64,000 nt of DNA from Putridiphycobacter sp045107045 (GTDB taxonomy: Bacteria; Bacteroidota; Bacteroidia; Flavobacteriales_D; Crocinitomicaceae), in contig JBGCFR010000014.1 in NCBI GenBank assembly GCA_045107045.1, forward strand, positions 33,736 through 97,735, given 5' to 3'. Below, piece by piece: positions 1-8,646 of the stretch. Position numbers and translations under genes: made by a program. The notes under the pieces were generated by a model that saw only the letters and a list, made by a program, of their open reading frames with translations, was not told the DNA's origin and made no database searches. The first letter of the stretch is position 1. Each line of letters starts with the position of its first letter.

Positions 1-462
1 AACGATTTTATTCCTTTATCCAAAGAATTAGAAATTTTAACACTTTACTTAAATTTAGAGCACGATCGGTTTAAAGAAAACTTTGATTTTTCAATTGATT
101 GTCCGAAAAGTATTGACCTAGAATCACACCAAATTCCGCCTATGTTATTGCAGCCCATTGTTGAAAATGCCATTTGGCACGGCTTAAGGTATAAACCTGA
201 AAAGGGAATATTGAGCCTTCAATTTTTAGAAGTGAATGAAGGGTTAAAAATAACGGTGACTGATAATGGAATTGGAAGAACCCATTCCTTGAAGCACAAA
301 ACAACAAGTCAACTAAAAATGAAGTCAACAGGAATTAAAAATGTAAAAGATCGTTTGGAGATTATTAAATCAGCTTTTAAAAAAGAGTTATCTATTCAAA
401 TTGATGACTTGATTCCTGAAACACAAGAAGGCACAGTAGTGACTATTCTTCTAAAAGCATAA
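1..462 (+). CDS. LytS-type sensor histidine kinase, C-terminal part (5' end outside window)
   Basis: The reading frame is open from the first base of the window to the TAA at 460-462, so the N-terminal sensor part and the start lie outside. What is visible is the end of a His_kinase dimerisation segment (YLNLEHDRF) followed by a HATPase_c domain with the N-box IVENAIWHGL and the G-box DNGIG. This arrangement is typical of the LytS/YpdA class, which autophosphorylates and passes phosphate to a LytTR regulator. The response regulator gene begins 2 bases downstream, so the two are almost certainly co-transcribed as one two-component system. The signal sensed cannot be read from this fragment. 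Confidence 0.9.
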   Translation, partial: NDFIPLSKELEILTLYLNLEHDRFKENFDFSIDCPKSIDLESHQIPPMLLQPIVENAIWHGLRYKPEKGILSLQFLEVNEGLKITVTDNGIGRTHSLKHKTTSQLKMKSTGIKNVKDRLEIIKSAFKKELSIQIDDLIPETQEGTVVTILLKA

Positions 463-464
463 TT

Positions 465-1223
465 ATGACTGAGAAATTAAGAGCCATTATTATTGAAGAT
501 GAATCTCAAAGCAGAGATATTTTAAAACAATACCTAACTAAATACTGTCAGGATGTTTTACTTGAGGGGGAAGCTGCCAATATTAATGAAGGCGAGGTTC
601 TAATTAGTGCTACCAAACCGCAATTGGTTTTTTTAGACATTGAAATGCCATTTGGCAGCGGATTCGATTTACTAGAACGGCTACCTCAAATCAATTTTGA
701 AGTGGTGTTTATTACAGCCTATAGCGATTATGCCATTCAGGCTTTAAACATAAGTGCCGCCTATTATATTTTAAAACCAATTGCCATTGACGATTTAGTA
801 AATGCTGTTGATAAGGTGAAAATGAAATTAGAAGAGGGCAGCAATAGTTTTTCGTCTACAAAATTATTAGCCGAAAATATTAAAGCCATTCACCAGCAAT
901 CACAAAAAATGGTACTGCCCAAAATGGATGGATTTGATGTGGTTAAAATTGCTGATATTATTAGAGTAGAAGCCGCCGATAATTATGCAATAGTTCATGC
1001 CATTGGAAATAAAAAGTATGTGATTTCTAAAACCCTAAAACATTATGAAGACTTATTAACTGATTTTGGATTTTTGCGATCTCACAAATCTCACTTAGTA
1101 AACTTGCGTCATATTATTAAATATAAAAAGGGCAAAACAGGAGAATTGTTTTTAATAGAGGATCATAAAGCATTGGTGTCAACAAGTTCAAAGAAAGCTT
1201 TAATGGCTTACTTTGCTGGGTGA
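465..1223 (+). CDS. LytTR-family response regulator
   Basis: 252 residues. An N-terminal receiver domain (about 1-125) carries the acidic pair EDE near residue 11, the phosphoacceptor Asp58 in VFLDIEMP and the conserved Lys in YILKP. The C-terminal part (about 150-250) is a LytTR DNA-binding domain, recognisable by RVEAADNYAIVH and the FLRSHKSHLVNL segment. It acts as a cytoplasmic transcription factor phosphorylated by the kinase encoded 2 bases upstream. Length and domain order are normal for the family. Its target promoters cannot be inferred here. Confidence 0.95.
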   Translation: MTEKLRAIIIEDESQSRDILKQYLTKYCQDVLLEGEAANINEGEVLISATKPQLVFLDIEMPFGSGFDLLERLPQINFEVVFITAYSDYAIQALNISAAYYILKPIAIDDLVNAVDKVKMKLEEGSNSFSSTKLLAENIKAIHQQSQKMVLPKMDGFDVVKIADIIRVEAADNYAIVHAIGNKKYVISKTLKHYEDLLTDFGFLRSHKSHLVNLRHIIKYKKGKTGELFLIEDHKALVSTSSKKALMAYFAG

Positions 1224-1377
1224 TACTCTTTAGAAAGTAATTTATTTGAAATCGCACTCCAAACCTGTTCTCGATACATTTTTTATTTGGCAATTGCCAT
1301 ATAAAAAACACTCGAACCGACGTTAATCTTGCACTAGAAAAGCCGTAAATAGAACAAATTATCAATTCAGCTCAACT

Positions 1378-2004
1378 TCATCCTAGCCTAACTTTTCTCA
1401 TCCAATACGCAATAAAAGCGCTACCTAATACTGTAGGAAGTAACCAGCCATAAATACCAGGGATCAATTGATTGACCACAATAAAAGCGGTAACTGCCGA
1501 AATATAACCACCCATTATTTTGCCAATATGTAATTTTAGCCAGCCTTTTTGAAGGCGTTTTGAATTTCTAAATAATCTTAGGTCCTGAATAGCTAAGGAT
1601 ATTCCTACTATTCCAAAAACTCCTAGAACTATATTGAATTTTTGCGTTAGAATAGTTGGCATGACGATCATCAAAAAACCAGTTACAGCCATTACCCATG
1701 CCAAGGCAATATCTAGTTTTAGGGAAATTTGCTTTCTTTTAAATCTCAAGGCTCTATAACCGGTTAAAACAAGATAAGTGCTAAAGATTCCAATAGCGAA
1801 TAAAAAAGGATTTTCGTGATTCGGCATCAAGGCAATAAACAAAGCTGTGACTGCAGAAATTAGCATGGTATAAACGAAAATTTTTCCAGATTTCTTATGC
1901 AAGTTTTGACCCTTGTAGACAATCATAGAAATTAGTCCTGTTACCAATGCAATGCCACCGAAAGTAGCATGAACAATAATTAATATTTTAACTAATGATT
2001 CCAT
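1378..2004 (-). CDS. Multi-pass membrane protein, DUF2306-like
   Basis: 208 residues with about six or seven hydrophobic segments and almost no soluble domain. The N-terminal part has a membrane-embedded HATFGGIALVTG segment and a HKKSGK loop, the pattern I associate with DUF2306-like predicted membrane proteins of Bacteroidota; a second His lies in LKLHIGKIMGGY. The conserved histidines inside helices would be compatible with haem or metal binding, but that is inference. It stands alone: it is convergent with the LytTR gene and about 200 bases from the next reverse-strand gene. No function is assigned. Confidence 0.8.
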   Translation of the reverse strand: MESLVKILIIVHATFGGIALVTGLISMIVYKGQNLHKKSGKIFVYTMLISAVTALFIALMPNHENPFLFAIGIFSTYLVLTGYRALRFKRKQISLKLDIALAWVMAVTGFLMIVMPTILTQKFNIVLGVFGIVGISLAIQDLRLFRNSKRLQKGWLKLHIGKIMGGYISAVTAFIVVNQLIPGIYGWLLPTVLGSAFIAYWMRKVRLG

Positions 2005-2211
2005 AATTCTTATAATTAAAGTTAGACTAAAATATTCATTTTATATGGATGCCACAACTTTTACATTCTGAACTGTTGAATTTATAAGATGTATTGTATT
2101 TTATGTAAAATGACCTACCCTCACTTATTTTAATTCCACAATGTAAAAAAACCGTTAGTAATTGAAATATTTAAGATCTCAAACCAGCGACTTTAATTTT
2201 TAGTAAATTTT

Positions 2212-2580
2212 TTACTTGCGAGAATGAAAACCAATTCTGTTTCCTTCAGTATCTATGCCTTGTGCAATAAATCCAAATTCTCCAATAGATGTTTTAGGGA
2301 GTATTAGTTTTCCTCCTGCACTTTCTACTTTGCTTGATTCAATTGCAGCATCCTCACATGTAAAATAGACAATGGTTCCATCTGTTGAAGGCGTATTCTG
2401 AGAAGAGCTTATTAAAGCGCCACCTGAACCATTTCCTGATGGGCCTCCTTCAAACATATACATTTTAGAATCAGGCATTTCTATTAGCTGAAATGTTCGT
2501 TTAAAAACTGCTGTATAAAATGCTTTTGCTCTTTCAAGATCTTTTGTGGCAATCTCAAACCAATTTACTGGGTTATTCAT
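2212..2580 (-). CDS. VOC-superfamily (glyoxalase/dioxygenase-like) protein
   Basis: About 122 residues from the preferred start. The sequence begins NPVNWFEIATKDLERAKAFY, the usual first strand and helix of single-domain VOC proteins in Bacteroidota, and ends with GNRIGFHSR. These small proteins form dimers of beta-alpha-beta-beta-beta modules that often hold a divalent metal. The substrate is unknown and the family includes many uncharacterised members. An in-frame ATG at 2628 would add 16 residues (MKLKLQKE...) that have no counterpart in the fold, so the start at 2580 is preferred, but the longer form is possible. A hairpin at 2664-2691 separates it from the upstream gene. Confidence 0.85.
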   Translation of the reverse strand: MNNPVNWFEIATKDLERAKAFYTAVFKRTFQLIEMPDSKMYMFEGGPSGNGSGGALISSSQNTPSTDGTIVYFTCEDAAIESSKVESAGGKLILPKTSIGEFGFIAQGIDTEGNRIGFHSRK

Positions 2581-2663
2581 ACTATTAATTTTTGTGTTTA
2601 CTATTTCCTTCTGAAGCTTTAATTTCATTCATTGACTTGACTTCTTATTCCGAATTTAAACAA

Positions 2664-2691
2664 AAAATACAAACTAAGGAGTTTGTATTTT
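2664..2691 (-). terminator. Perfect 12-bp hairpin, probable terminator of the 2765-4471 gene
   Basis: The arms AAAATACAAACT (2664-2675) and AGTTTGTATTTT (2680-2691) are perfectly complementary around a 4-base loop. Read on the reverse strand, the hairpin is followed by further T residues, as expected of an intrinsic terminator for the gene ending at 2765. The stem is AT-rich, so it is weaker than the other terminators here. Confidence 0.6.
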
Positions 2692-2764
2692 AAGGGAATG
2701 TAAATATTACATAGTGTCTATTTCCAATTAGGCCTAATGTTAGGTTAAGACTTACAATTGCTCT

Positions 2765-4471
2765 TTATCTGTTTTTAGTGACTACAGGTTCAGTTTCCTC
2801 TTCTTTAAAAGGAATAATATAATCTTCAGTTTTACATAACCTCTTCTGTATGTCATAATACTTCCAAGATCCAGTTCTCTCTCCCTTTTCGTTGTACTGA
2901 CCTACCATTTTTATGATTGATTGGTAATTTACTTGCTGCGGAGCACTTCTTCTATACCCACGGCTGGAATAATGATTTTGAATATCGTAAAACAACGGGA
3001 ATAATTGCGTTTGATAGGCAAACTTTAGGTGTATGTAGTCCTTTTCAGCAAATGCTTCAAAGTGAATTACTTTATTATCAGTATATGCTATTTTAATGGA
3101 ATCATAACTTTCAGCTACTTTTTGATCGTTTAGGCTGTAAAAAATGGGATGAATTTCTGTTTCTAGAAATGGGTAGTTTTGATGTATCATACCATGAAAA
3201 GCATTCCTTGTTGCTCGTGTTTTTTTAGCCGAAAAGTCTTTATAATAAATCCAGTCACCTTCTTTTTTATATTCCACTAATGGTGGTGCATTATATAATC
3301 CAGTACCACTTTCTGGGTTCATATATGCCGTTTGATTTCTCCCCCTATGATTGCTTGTTTTTTGCAATTCTCTTGAAGTAATAGCAGCAGTATTCAATGC
3401 CGTTAATTCAATATTTTGAAACCACATTAAATTTCCAGGATTATGGACTCTTTCCATCCCACTAGCCAAAATTGACCCTCCTAAAGTATATACATCTGTC
3501 CACACTAAATTGGAATCTAAAGGCTTTCGAATGAACTTTAAAGCGCGGTCTAAATCGTAATTTGTTTTGGTTACTGCAGCACCATTTTTGAATAAAATTT
3601 CTTCTATGATTTCGCCTGCTTTATTGAATCGTTTTCTCACACCATTCAATTTATTATCTCTCCAGTTTTCAGTTCGACAAAGTTTATCCGTGCCTTGGTA
3701 ATATTCTTTCCACTGGCCTGTGCGTTTTCCTTTATTAAAGAAACCAACTATCCAAGGCAATACTTCAGAGTAATTTTGCTCCCAACGGCCATGTAATATG
3801 CCATTTTTACCCTCGCCTTTGCACCATACTTTTCTTTTGGCTTTTTTGTCTCCTTTATTTTTATCAAAGTAACGCGTCACAAACTCTGGTTTTTGTGGAA
3901 TTTCATATTTGTTCGGATCGTGCGCATTGTAAATAGGGTAATAATCATAAGCGCCTTGAATTAGTTTCAATTCTTCAACAGTTAAACCAGATTTTTTTTG
4001 CCAGTCAATAAGAGCAGTATCTTTTATCTCTTTTACCCAAGCGTAATTATTAGTTCTGGCAATGTGTTGCGCCAAATCTTCATACCCTGTTTTTTCTAAT
4101 AGGTGTCCCACTGCACAATGGGTATTATATTCATCAATAAATACTGGAATCCGGTCTTCGCGATAGTTATTAACTGGAAATCTCTCTTCTATATTGTAAG
4201 CATCCAATAACTGAATGAGTTTAATGCGGTTTATCCTTTGCTTGTGCGTTAAAAATGTAGTTGGGTTCGATTTTAAAATAGGAATAACCTGCTCCAAATG
4301 AGTTTGAATATAGTCTGCATCAGAATGGAATTGATGAGCGTTTGCTTTTGGTATTTGAGAAACATAATCTCTCCAATTGTAATTGAAATCAATTAATTGT
4401 TGCTGAAAATTCTTAGTTGCAAATATCTGAAATGACAGTGTGATTAATAATAATGTGATGAGTTTTTTCAT
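2765..4471 (-). CDS. Secreted protein with MORN/YwqK-like repeats
   Basis: 568 residues. A signal peptide is evident (about 1-18, MKKLITLLLITLSFQIFA). Residues about 60-170 hold a segment with EYNTHCAVGHLLEKTGYEDL followed by a Trp-Lys-Lys-Ser-Gly-Leu-Thr stretch; I have seen similar text in other Bacteroidota envelope proteins but know no function for it. Residues about 210-300 and the C-terminus contain repeats of the type GRWEQNY, GKRTGQWKEYY and GERTGSWKYYD, matching the MORN/YwqK repeat family. The protein is probably periplasmic or surface-exposed. It is monocistronic, with a hairpin terminator downstream. No enzymatic motif was recognised. Confidence 0.8.
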   Translation of the reverse strand: MKKLITLLLITLSFQIFATKNFQQQLIDFNYNWRDYVSQIPKANAHQFHSDADYIQTHLEQVIPILKSNPTTFLTHKQRINRIKLIQLLDAYNIEERFPVNNYREDRIPVFIDEYNTHCAVGHLLEKTGYEDLAQHIARTNNYAWVKEIKDTALIDWQKKSGLTVEELKLIQGAYDYYPIYNAHDPNKYEIPQKPEFVTRYFDKNKGDKKAKRKVWCKGEGKNGILHGRWEQNYSEVLPWIVGFFNKGKRTGQWKEYYQGTDKLCRTENWRDNKLNGVRKRFNKAGEIIEEILFKNGAAVTKTNYDLDRALKFIRKPLDSNLVWTDVYTLGGSILASGMERVHNPGNLMWFQNIELTALNTAAITSRELQKTSNHRGRNQTAYMNPESGTGLYNAPPLVEYKKEGDWIYYKDFSAKKTRATRNAFHGMIHQNYPFLETEIHPIFYSLNDQKVAESYDSIKIAYTDNKVIHFEAFAEKDYIHLKFAYQTQLFPLFYDIQNHYSSRGYRRSAPQQVNYQSIIKMVGQYNEKGERTGSWKYYDIQKRLCKTEDYIIPFKEEETEPVVTKNR

Positions 4472-4612
4472 AATATCTATTTTTAGTGCTCAAAGGTGAT
4501 TTATTTTGGCACTATTAAAAAGGACAAATGAGGCTGGGTGATTTTTGAATTAGGGAATAGTAAGGATGATTGAGGATGGGTTTTTAGATAAAAATTATTA
4601 CCACATGTTGGC

Positions 4613-5251
4613 TTATTCCTCCTCTAAATTTTCTACAATTCTCTCTAGAGCTTGTAAATGTTTGCCATACATCAACTTGGTCCACCCTATGGTCATTAAA
4701 TAAAATACAGCTGCTAAAACTAAGTAACCACAAATCAGCATAGTAAATTCAAAGGTCGTAATGTCTAAAAACAACCATTTTTCGAATAAATCTGGATTGT
4801 ACATTTTTCCTTCTGCGTTCCCTGTTAATAACGCAAATACTGCCGCCGGTAAAAGTAAAGTACTCGCTAATACAAAGGATTTATAAACTTGTAATGTCAT
4901 TTTTGCCTTATACATAAACAATTGAATGGCATGAGTTGTGCTTTTTGTCATTGGGTCAACTTCTCTAAGAAAAATACTTAAGCGCACAGTATATACCATT
5001 ATCATAACACATGTAATAAACATAAAAATAAGGTAAATGGCTTCTGGCTTTTTGTCTAGTTGAATGAATGTAAATGGTGCAGCTAAAAATATGATTACAC
5101 CTAGTAATTGGGTAATAATTTCTGACCGCATATTTCTTCTGATAGATGCTACAGGATTATTTTTTCCTTTACCCAAATCTATTTTTAGTTCTGTGTTCTT
5201 GTCCACTGATACATCTGCATTCATAGCTTCTTTTATATTATCAAAATTCAT
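4613..5251 (-). CDS. Four-helix membrane protein overlapping an ECF sigma gene; candidate anti-sigma factor
   Basis: 212 residues: a soluble N-terminus of about 40 residues, two hydrophobic segments (about 47-67 and 73-93), then two more (about 123-143 and 168-190), and an acidic C-terminal tail. The start codon overlaps the end of the upstream sigma factor gene by 11 bases, a layout typical of sigma/anti-sigma pairs. It has no zinc-binding ZAS motif and no FecR-like domain, so calling it an anti-sigma factor rests on position and topology alone. Confidence 0.7.
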   Translation of the reverse strand: MNFDNIKEAMNADVSVDKNTELKIDLGKGKNNPVASIRRNMRSEIITQLLGVIIFLAAPFTFIQLDKKPEAIYLIFMFITCVMIMVYTVRLSIFLREVDPMTKSTTHAIQLFMYKAKMTLQVYKSFVLASTLLLPAAVFALLTGNAEGKMYNPDLFEKWLFLDITTFEFTMLICGYLVLAAVFYLMTIGWTKLMYGKHLQALERIVENLEEE

Positions 5252-5741
5252 AACCTTGTGTTTTAATGATTGTCCTTAATTTATCTTTAGTACGTTTGAG
5301 TTTTACTCTGGTATTTACCTCCGAAAGCCCTAACTGTTTTGCAATTTCTTTTTGCGAATACCCTTCAACACTGTATAGAATAAGTGCTTTTTCAATTTCA
5401 TTTAATGTCCGTACTGCCCTGTAAAAATGGTCTAGTTGCTCATTTTTCGTAGTATCGATTTCTTCAGCTTTTTCATATTGTTTTTCGGTCAGTAAAACTG
5501 AAAAAGGTCTTTTCTTTTTCTGTTTAAAAAAAGTGATGGCCGTATTAACTGATACGCGGTACATCCATGAAGAAAATTGACTATTACCTTTAAAATTTGG
5601 ATACGATTTCCAAAGCTGAAATAGAATTTCCTGCTGCATATCTTCTTGGTCAGATTGAGTATCCATATATATTTTAGATACTTTCACCAAGATGCCTTTG
5701 TGTGGTTTAATGAGCGCTATAAATTCTTTTTCTTTTATCAC
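5241..5741 (-). CDS. ECF-type RNA polymerase sigma factor
   Basis: 166 residues, the usual length for ECF sigma factors. Region 2 is visible around YMDTQSDQEDMQQEILFQLW, with SSWMYRVSVNTAI after it. Region 4 is the helix-turn-helix YSVEGYSQKEIAKQLGLSE followed by VNTRVKLKRTKDKLR. It directs RNA polymerase to a small regulon. It is transcribed first in a two-gene operon with the membrane protein starting at 5251, which probably controls it. About 265 bases of non-coding DNA separate it from the divergent gene at 6008; I found no clear regulatory motif there. Confidence 0.93.
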   Translation of the reverse strand: MIKEKEFIALIKPHKGILVKVSKIYMDTQSDQEDMQQEILFQLWKSYPNFKGNSQFSSWMYRVSVNTAITFFKQKKKRPFSVLLTEKQYEKAEEIDTTKNEQLDHFYRAVRTLNEIEKALILYSVEGYSQKEIAKQLGLSEVNTRVKLKRTKDKLRTIIKTQGYEF

Positions 5742-6007
5742 TTACTGTAAAACTAATATGTTCTCTTTTAGTAGGTATTTAATTAATCAGGAATGTTACA
5801 ATAGGGGAAAAATATTGTAATAATTTATATTCTTCAATACCATACTCTCATTCAAGAATCACTCTTATAACTATTTGTTTAATAGGGTTTAAAACTATAA
5901 AATAAGTCTTCTGTTTTTCGGTTTCAAATTTTGATTTGGCAACCGTTGTTTATTACTGAACGTTTAGTTGTCACCACAAGCCCTTACTTCACAATAAAAT
6001 AAATCCT

Positions 6008-8566
6008 ATGAAAAATTTATACTTAGTATTACTTTTTGTTTTATCAACCATTTCTCTTCAGGCTCAGTTCGTAACCATTACAGATACTGCTTTTGTCACT
6101 TTTTTACATAATAATTATCCAGCATGTATGAACGGAAATCAGATGGATACAACTTGTTCTGGCATTACTAATACAACATTAGTGAATTGTTCGGATAAGG
6201 GAATTTTAGATTTGGAAGGCTTGCAATATTTTGATAATTTATTTTTGGTAAATGCTAGCTCAAATGATCTTACCAACCTCCCTGCTCTAACCCAACCCTC
6301 TTTAGTAAACATTACGGTTAACTATAATAATTTAACAACAATTCCGGCATTGCCGCCGAATCTTTTAGTTCTGAATATCCGCCGAAACCCAAATTTATCG
6401 AGTATTCCAGTTTTACCTCTCTCTTTAACGAGTTATTATGGCGGTGAAACACCTAATTTGCCTATGCCCACATTTCATGCAGGATTAGAAACTATATGGG
6501 TTCCAGATAGTGATTTATCAGCAATGCCGACTTTACCAAATACAGTAACGAATTTTAATATTTCTAATAATGAAAATTTAAACGTAATTGCTTCAAATTC
6601 TCTTCCTCCAAGTTTAACAACTTTAGGTGTAAACAATTGTGGATTATCTGTGTTGCCTGTTCTTCCACCAAATCTTGAAAATTTGAGTTGCGGTTTTAAT
6701 GATATTTCTTCATATGGCACACTGCCTGCAACGCTAAAAGACCTTTATATTTCGTATTGCCCAAATATTACACAGTTAGTCAACTTACCTGACTCCATGA
6801 CTAAGATTCAGGCCTCAGATTGTAATATTAATTATATAGATGCTTTGCCGCTTCATGTTTCAAGTTTTATAAATCTCAGCAATAATCAATTAACGTCTAT
6901 TCCGAATTTTCCTGACGGGATTGGTCTAATTGACCTGGATGATAATAATATCTCTAGTATTCCTGATTTTCCGTCAACACTGAATACTTTAAGAATGGAA
7001 AATAATAATATGAGTTGTTGGCCAGTTTTTCCTAACTTGAGTTCTGTTCAAATACAAGGAAATCCGTTTCAATGTATTCCTAATTATGTAATTGGTATGA
7101 CAGTTTGGACTTTCCTAGATACCATGCCAATCTGTAATTTTGCAAATTCCACGACTAATCCACAAGGTTGCCCAACAGGTGAAGGTATTGATGGAAATCT
7201 TTTTGAAGACATAGCGCTTGACTGCAACTATGCAGGCGCAGAGACACCAATCAAAAACACTCAAATTAAATTATATGACGCTGGTGGAACATTGCTTGAA
7301 ACAACTTCTTCAGGCCAGTCGGGTCGATACTTTTTGTCAACATCTAATAATGGGACTTATGATGTGATTGTTGATACAGTGAATAAGCCGTTTACGAATA
7401 GCTGCGTATTTCCAGGAGTTGATTCATTAGTAACCATTTCTGCAACAGATAGTTTAATTGAGGAAGTAGACTTTGGCTTTGTTTGTAATCCAGGTTTTGA
7501 TCTAGGCGTACTTGGTATAAATACAGATGGATGGGTTTTTCCAGGACAAGCTCATAGCCTTACTGTGAGTGCTGGTGATTTATCACAATGGTATGGCCTA
7601 AATTGTGCAGCTGGCACAAGTGGGTCAGTAGCAATAACAGTGATCGGACCAGTCTCCTACATAGGTGCACCAGCATCAGCGTTAACTCCAGCAGTGAGTG
7701 GATCAACATATACATATACTATTTCTGATTTTGGAAATGTATCTCTTCATCAAGATTTTAAGTTAAATTTTGAAACCGATACAACTGCCCAAGCTGGAGA
7801 TTCAATCTGCGTGACTGTATTAGTAACACCTTTAACTGGAGATGTGAATCCAATTAATAATAATTATACCTCTTGTTATGAAGTGATCAATTCATATGAT
7901 CCTAACGATAAACAAGTGTATCCAACAATTGTTGAGCCTGGCTATGATGATTGGTTAACCTATACAATCCGTTTTCAAAATACTGGTACCGCGCCTGCTT
8001 TTAATATTAGGTTAGAAGATACTTTGTCTAGCTTACTTGACTATGAAACGTTTGAAGTAATAGGATACAAACACTCAAATTCTTACAATCTAATTAATGA
8101 TAGATTAATCATTTATTTTCCAAACATTATGTTGCCAGATAGCACAACAAATGAGCCGGCATCAAAAGGATTTTTCCAGTACAGAATTAAACCGATTTTA
8201 GGTTTGCAAAACGGCACTGAAATTGAAAACAAAGCCTATATTTTCTTTGATTATAATGACCCTATTATTACCAATACTGCCATAACATCATATAAAATCA
8301 ATGATTTAAGTGTTGGAAATGTTCTGTCAAATCGGTTTATGGTGTTCCCAAATCCATCAACAGGTCAGTTTTACTTAAAAATGGATGGTGAATACGAAGT
8401 GAATGCCATTGAAGCGTATGACATGATGGGAAAATTGATTCCAGTAACTTATGATAAAAATAGCAATTTAACTGAAATTAGAGTAATGAATGATACAAAA
8501 GGCTTATGCTTTATCAACGTAATTACTGATCAAGGCATCATCTCTAAAAAGATGTTTATTGAGTAA
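6008..8566 (+). CDS. T9SS-secreted leucine-rich-repeat protein, copy 1
   Basis: 852 residues. Order of parts: signal peptide (1-19, ending LQAQ); N-terminal cap with conserved Cys (about 20-75); about a dozen leucine-rich repeats of roughly 20 residues (about 75-365) with the pattern LPxxLxxLxxxxNxLxxIP; a SdrD-B-like domain (about 393-490) beginning GIDGNLFED; a beta-rich region; a DUF7619-type conserved module (about 628-765) beginning SYDPNDKQVYP; and a type A T9SS sorting domain (about 779-852) starting FPNPSTGQF. It should be exported by Sec, moved across the outer membrane by T9SS and anchored or released at the surface. The LRR part suggests protein or glycan binding. The next gene is a full-length paralogue of identical length. 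Confidence 0.9.
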   Translation: MKNLYLVLLFVLSTISLQAQFVTITDTAFVTFLHNNYPACMNGNQMDTTCSGITNTTLVNCSDKGILDLEGLQYFDNLFLVNASSNDLTNLPALTQPSLVNITVNYNNLTTIPALPPNLLVLNIRRNPNLSSIPVLPLSLTSYYGGETPNLPMPTFHAGLETIWVPDSDLSAMPTLPNTVTNFNISNNENLNVIASNSLPPSLTTLGVNNCGLSVLPVLPPNLENLSCGFNDISSYGTLPATLKDLYISYCPNITQLVNLPDSMTKIQASDCNINYIDALPLHVSSFINLSNNQLTSIPNFPDGIGLIDLDDNNISSIPDFPSTLNTLRMENNNMSCWPVFPNLSSVQIQGNPFQCIPNYVIGMTVWTFLDTMPICNFANSTTNPQGCPTGEGIDGNLFEDIALDCNYAGAETPIKNTQIKLYDAGGTLLETTSSGQSGRYFLSTSNNGTYDVIVDTVNKPFTNSCVFPGVDSLVTISATDSLIEEVDFGFVCNPGFDLGVLGINTDGWVFPGQAHSLTVSAGDLSQWYGLNCAAGTSGSVAITVIGPVSYIGAPASALTPAVSGSTYTYTISDFGNVSLHQDFKLNFETDTTAQAGDSICVTVLVTPLTGDVNPINNNYTSCYEVINSYDPNDKQVYPTIVEPGYDDWLTYTIRFQNTGTAPAFNIRLEDTLSSLLDYETFEVIGYKHSNSYNLINDRLIIYFPNIMLPDSTTNEPASKGFFQYRIKPILGLQNGTEIENKAYIFFDYNDPIITNTAITSYKINDLSVGNVLSNRFMVFPNPSTGQFYLKMDGEYEVNAIEAYDMMGKLIPVTYDKNSNLTEIRVMNDTKGLCFINVITDQGIISKKMFIE

Positions 8567-8591
8567 GTTATTTGTGACAGTTGAACTCGTA

Positions 8592-8623
8592 TTTGACAAT
8601 GAATAAATTATTAAGTATATTTG
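8592..8623 (+). promoter_or_regulatory. Bacteroidota-type promoter for the second LRR gene
   Basis: TTTG at 8592-8595 and TATATTTG at 8616-8623 are separated by 20 bases, matching the TTTG-N19-21-TAnnTTTG promoter of this phylum. The expected transcription start is near 8630, about 17 bases before the ATG. The second copy can therefore be expressed separately from the first. Confidence 0.6.
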
Positions 8624-8646
8624 GTTGATTATCAAATGAAGCCCAT

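Noticed and set aside
1117..1365. Reverse-strand open frame over the end of the LytTR gene and the following gap
   Set aside because: Overlaps the LytTR-domain coding sequence antisense and has no recognisable features; the gap 1224-1377 otherwise shows nothing.
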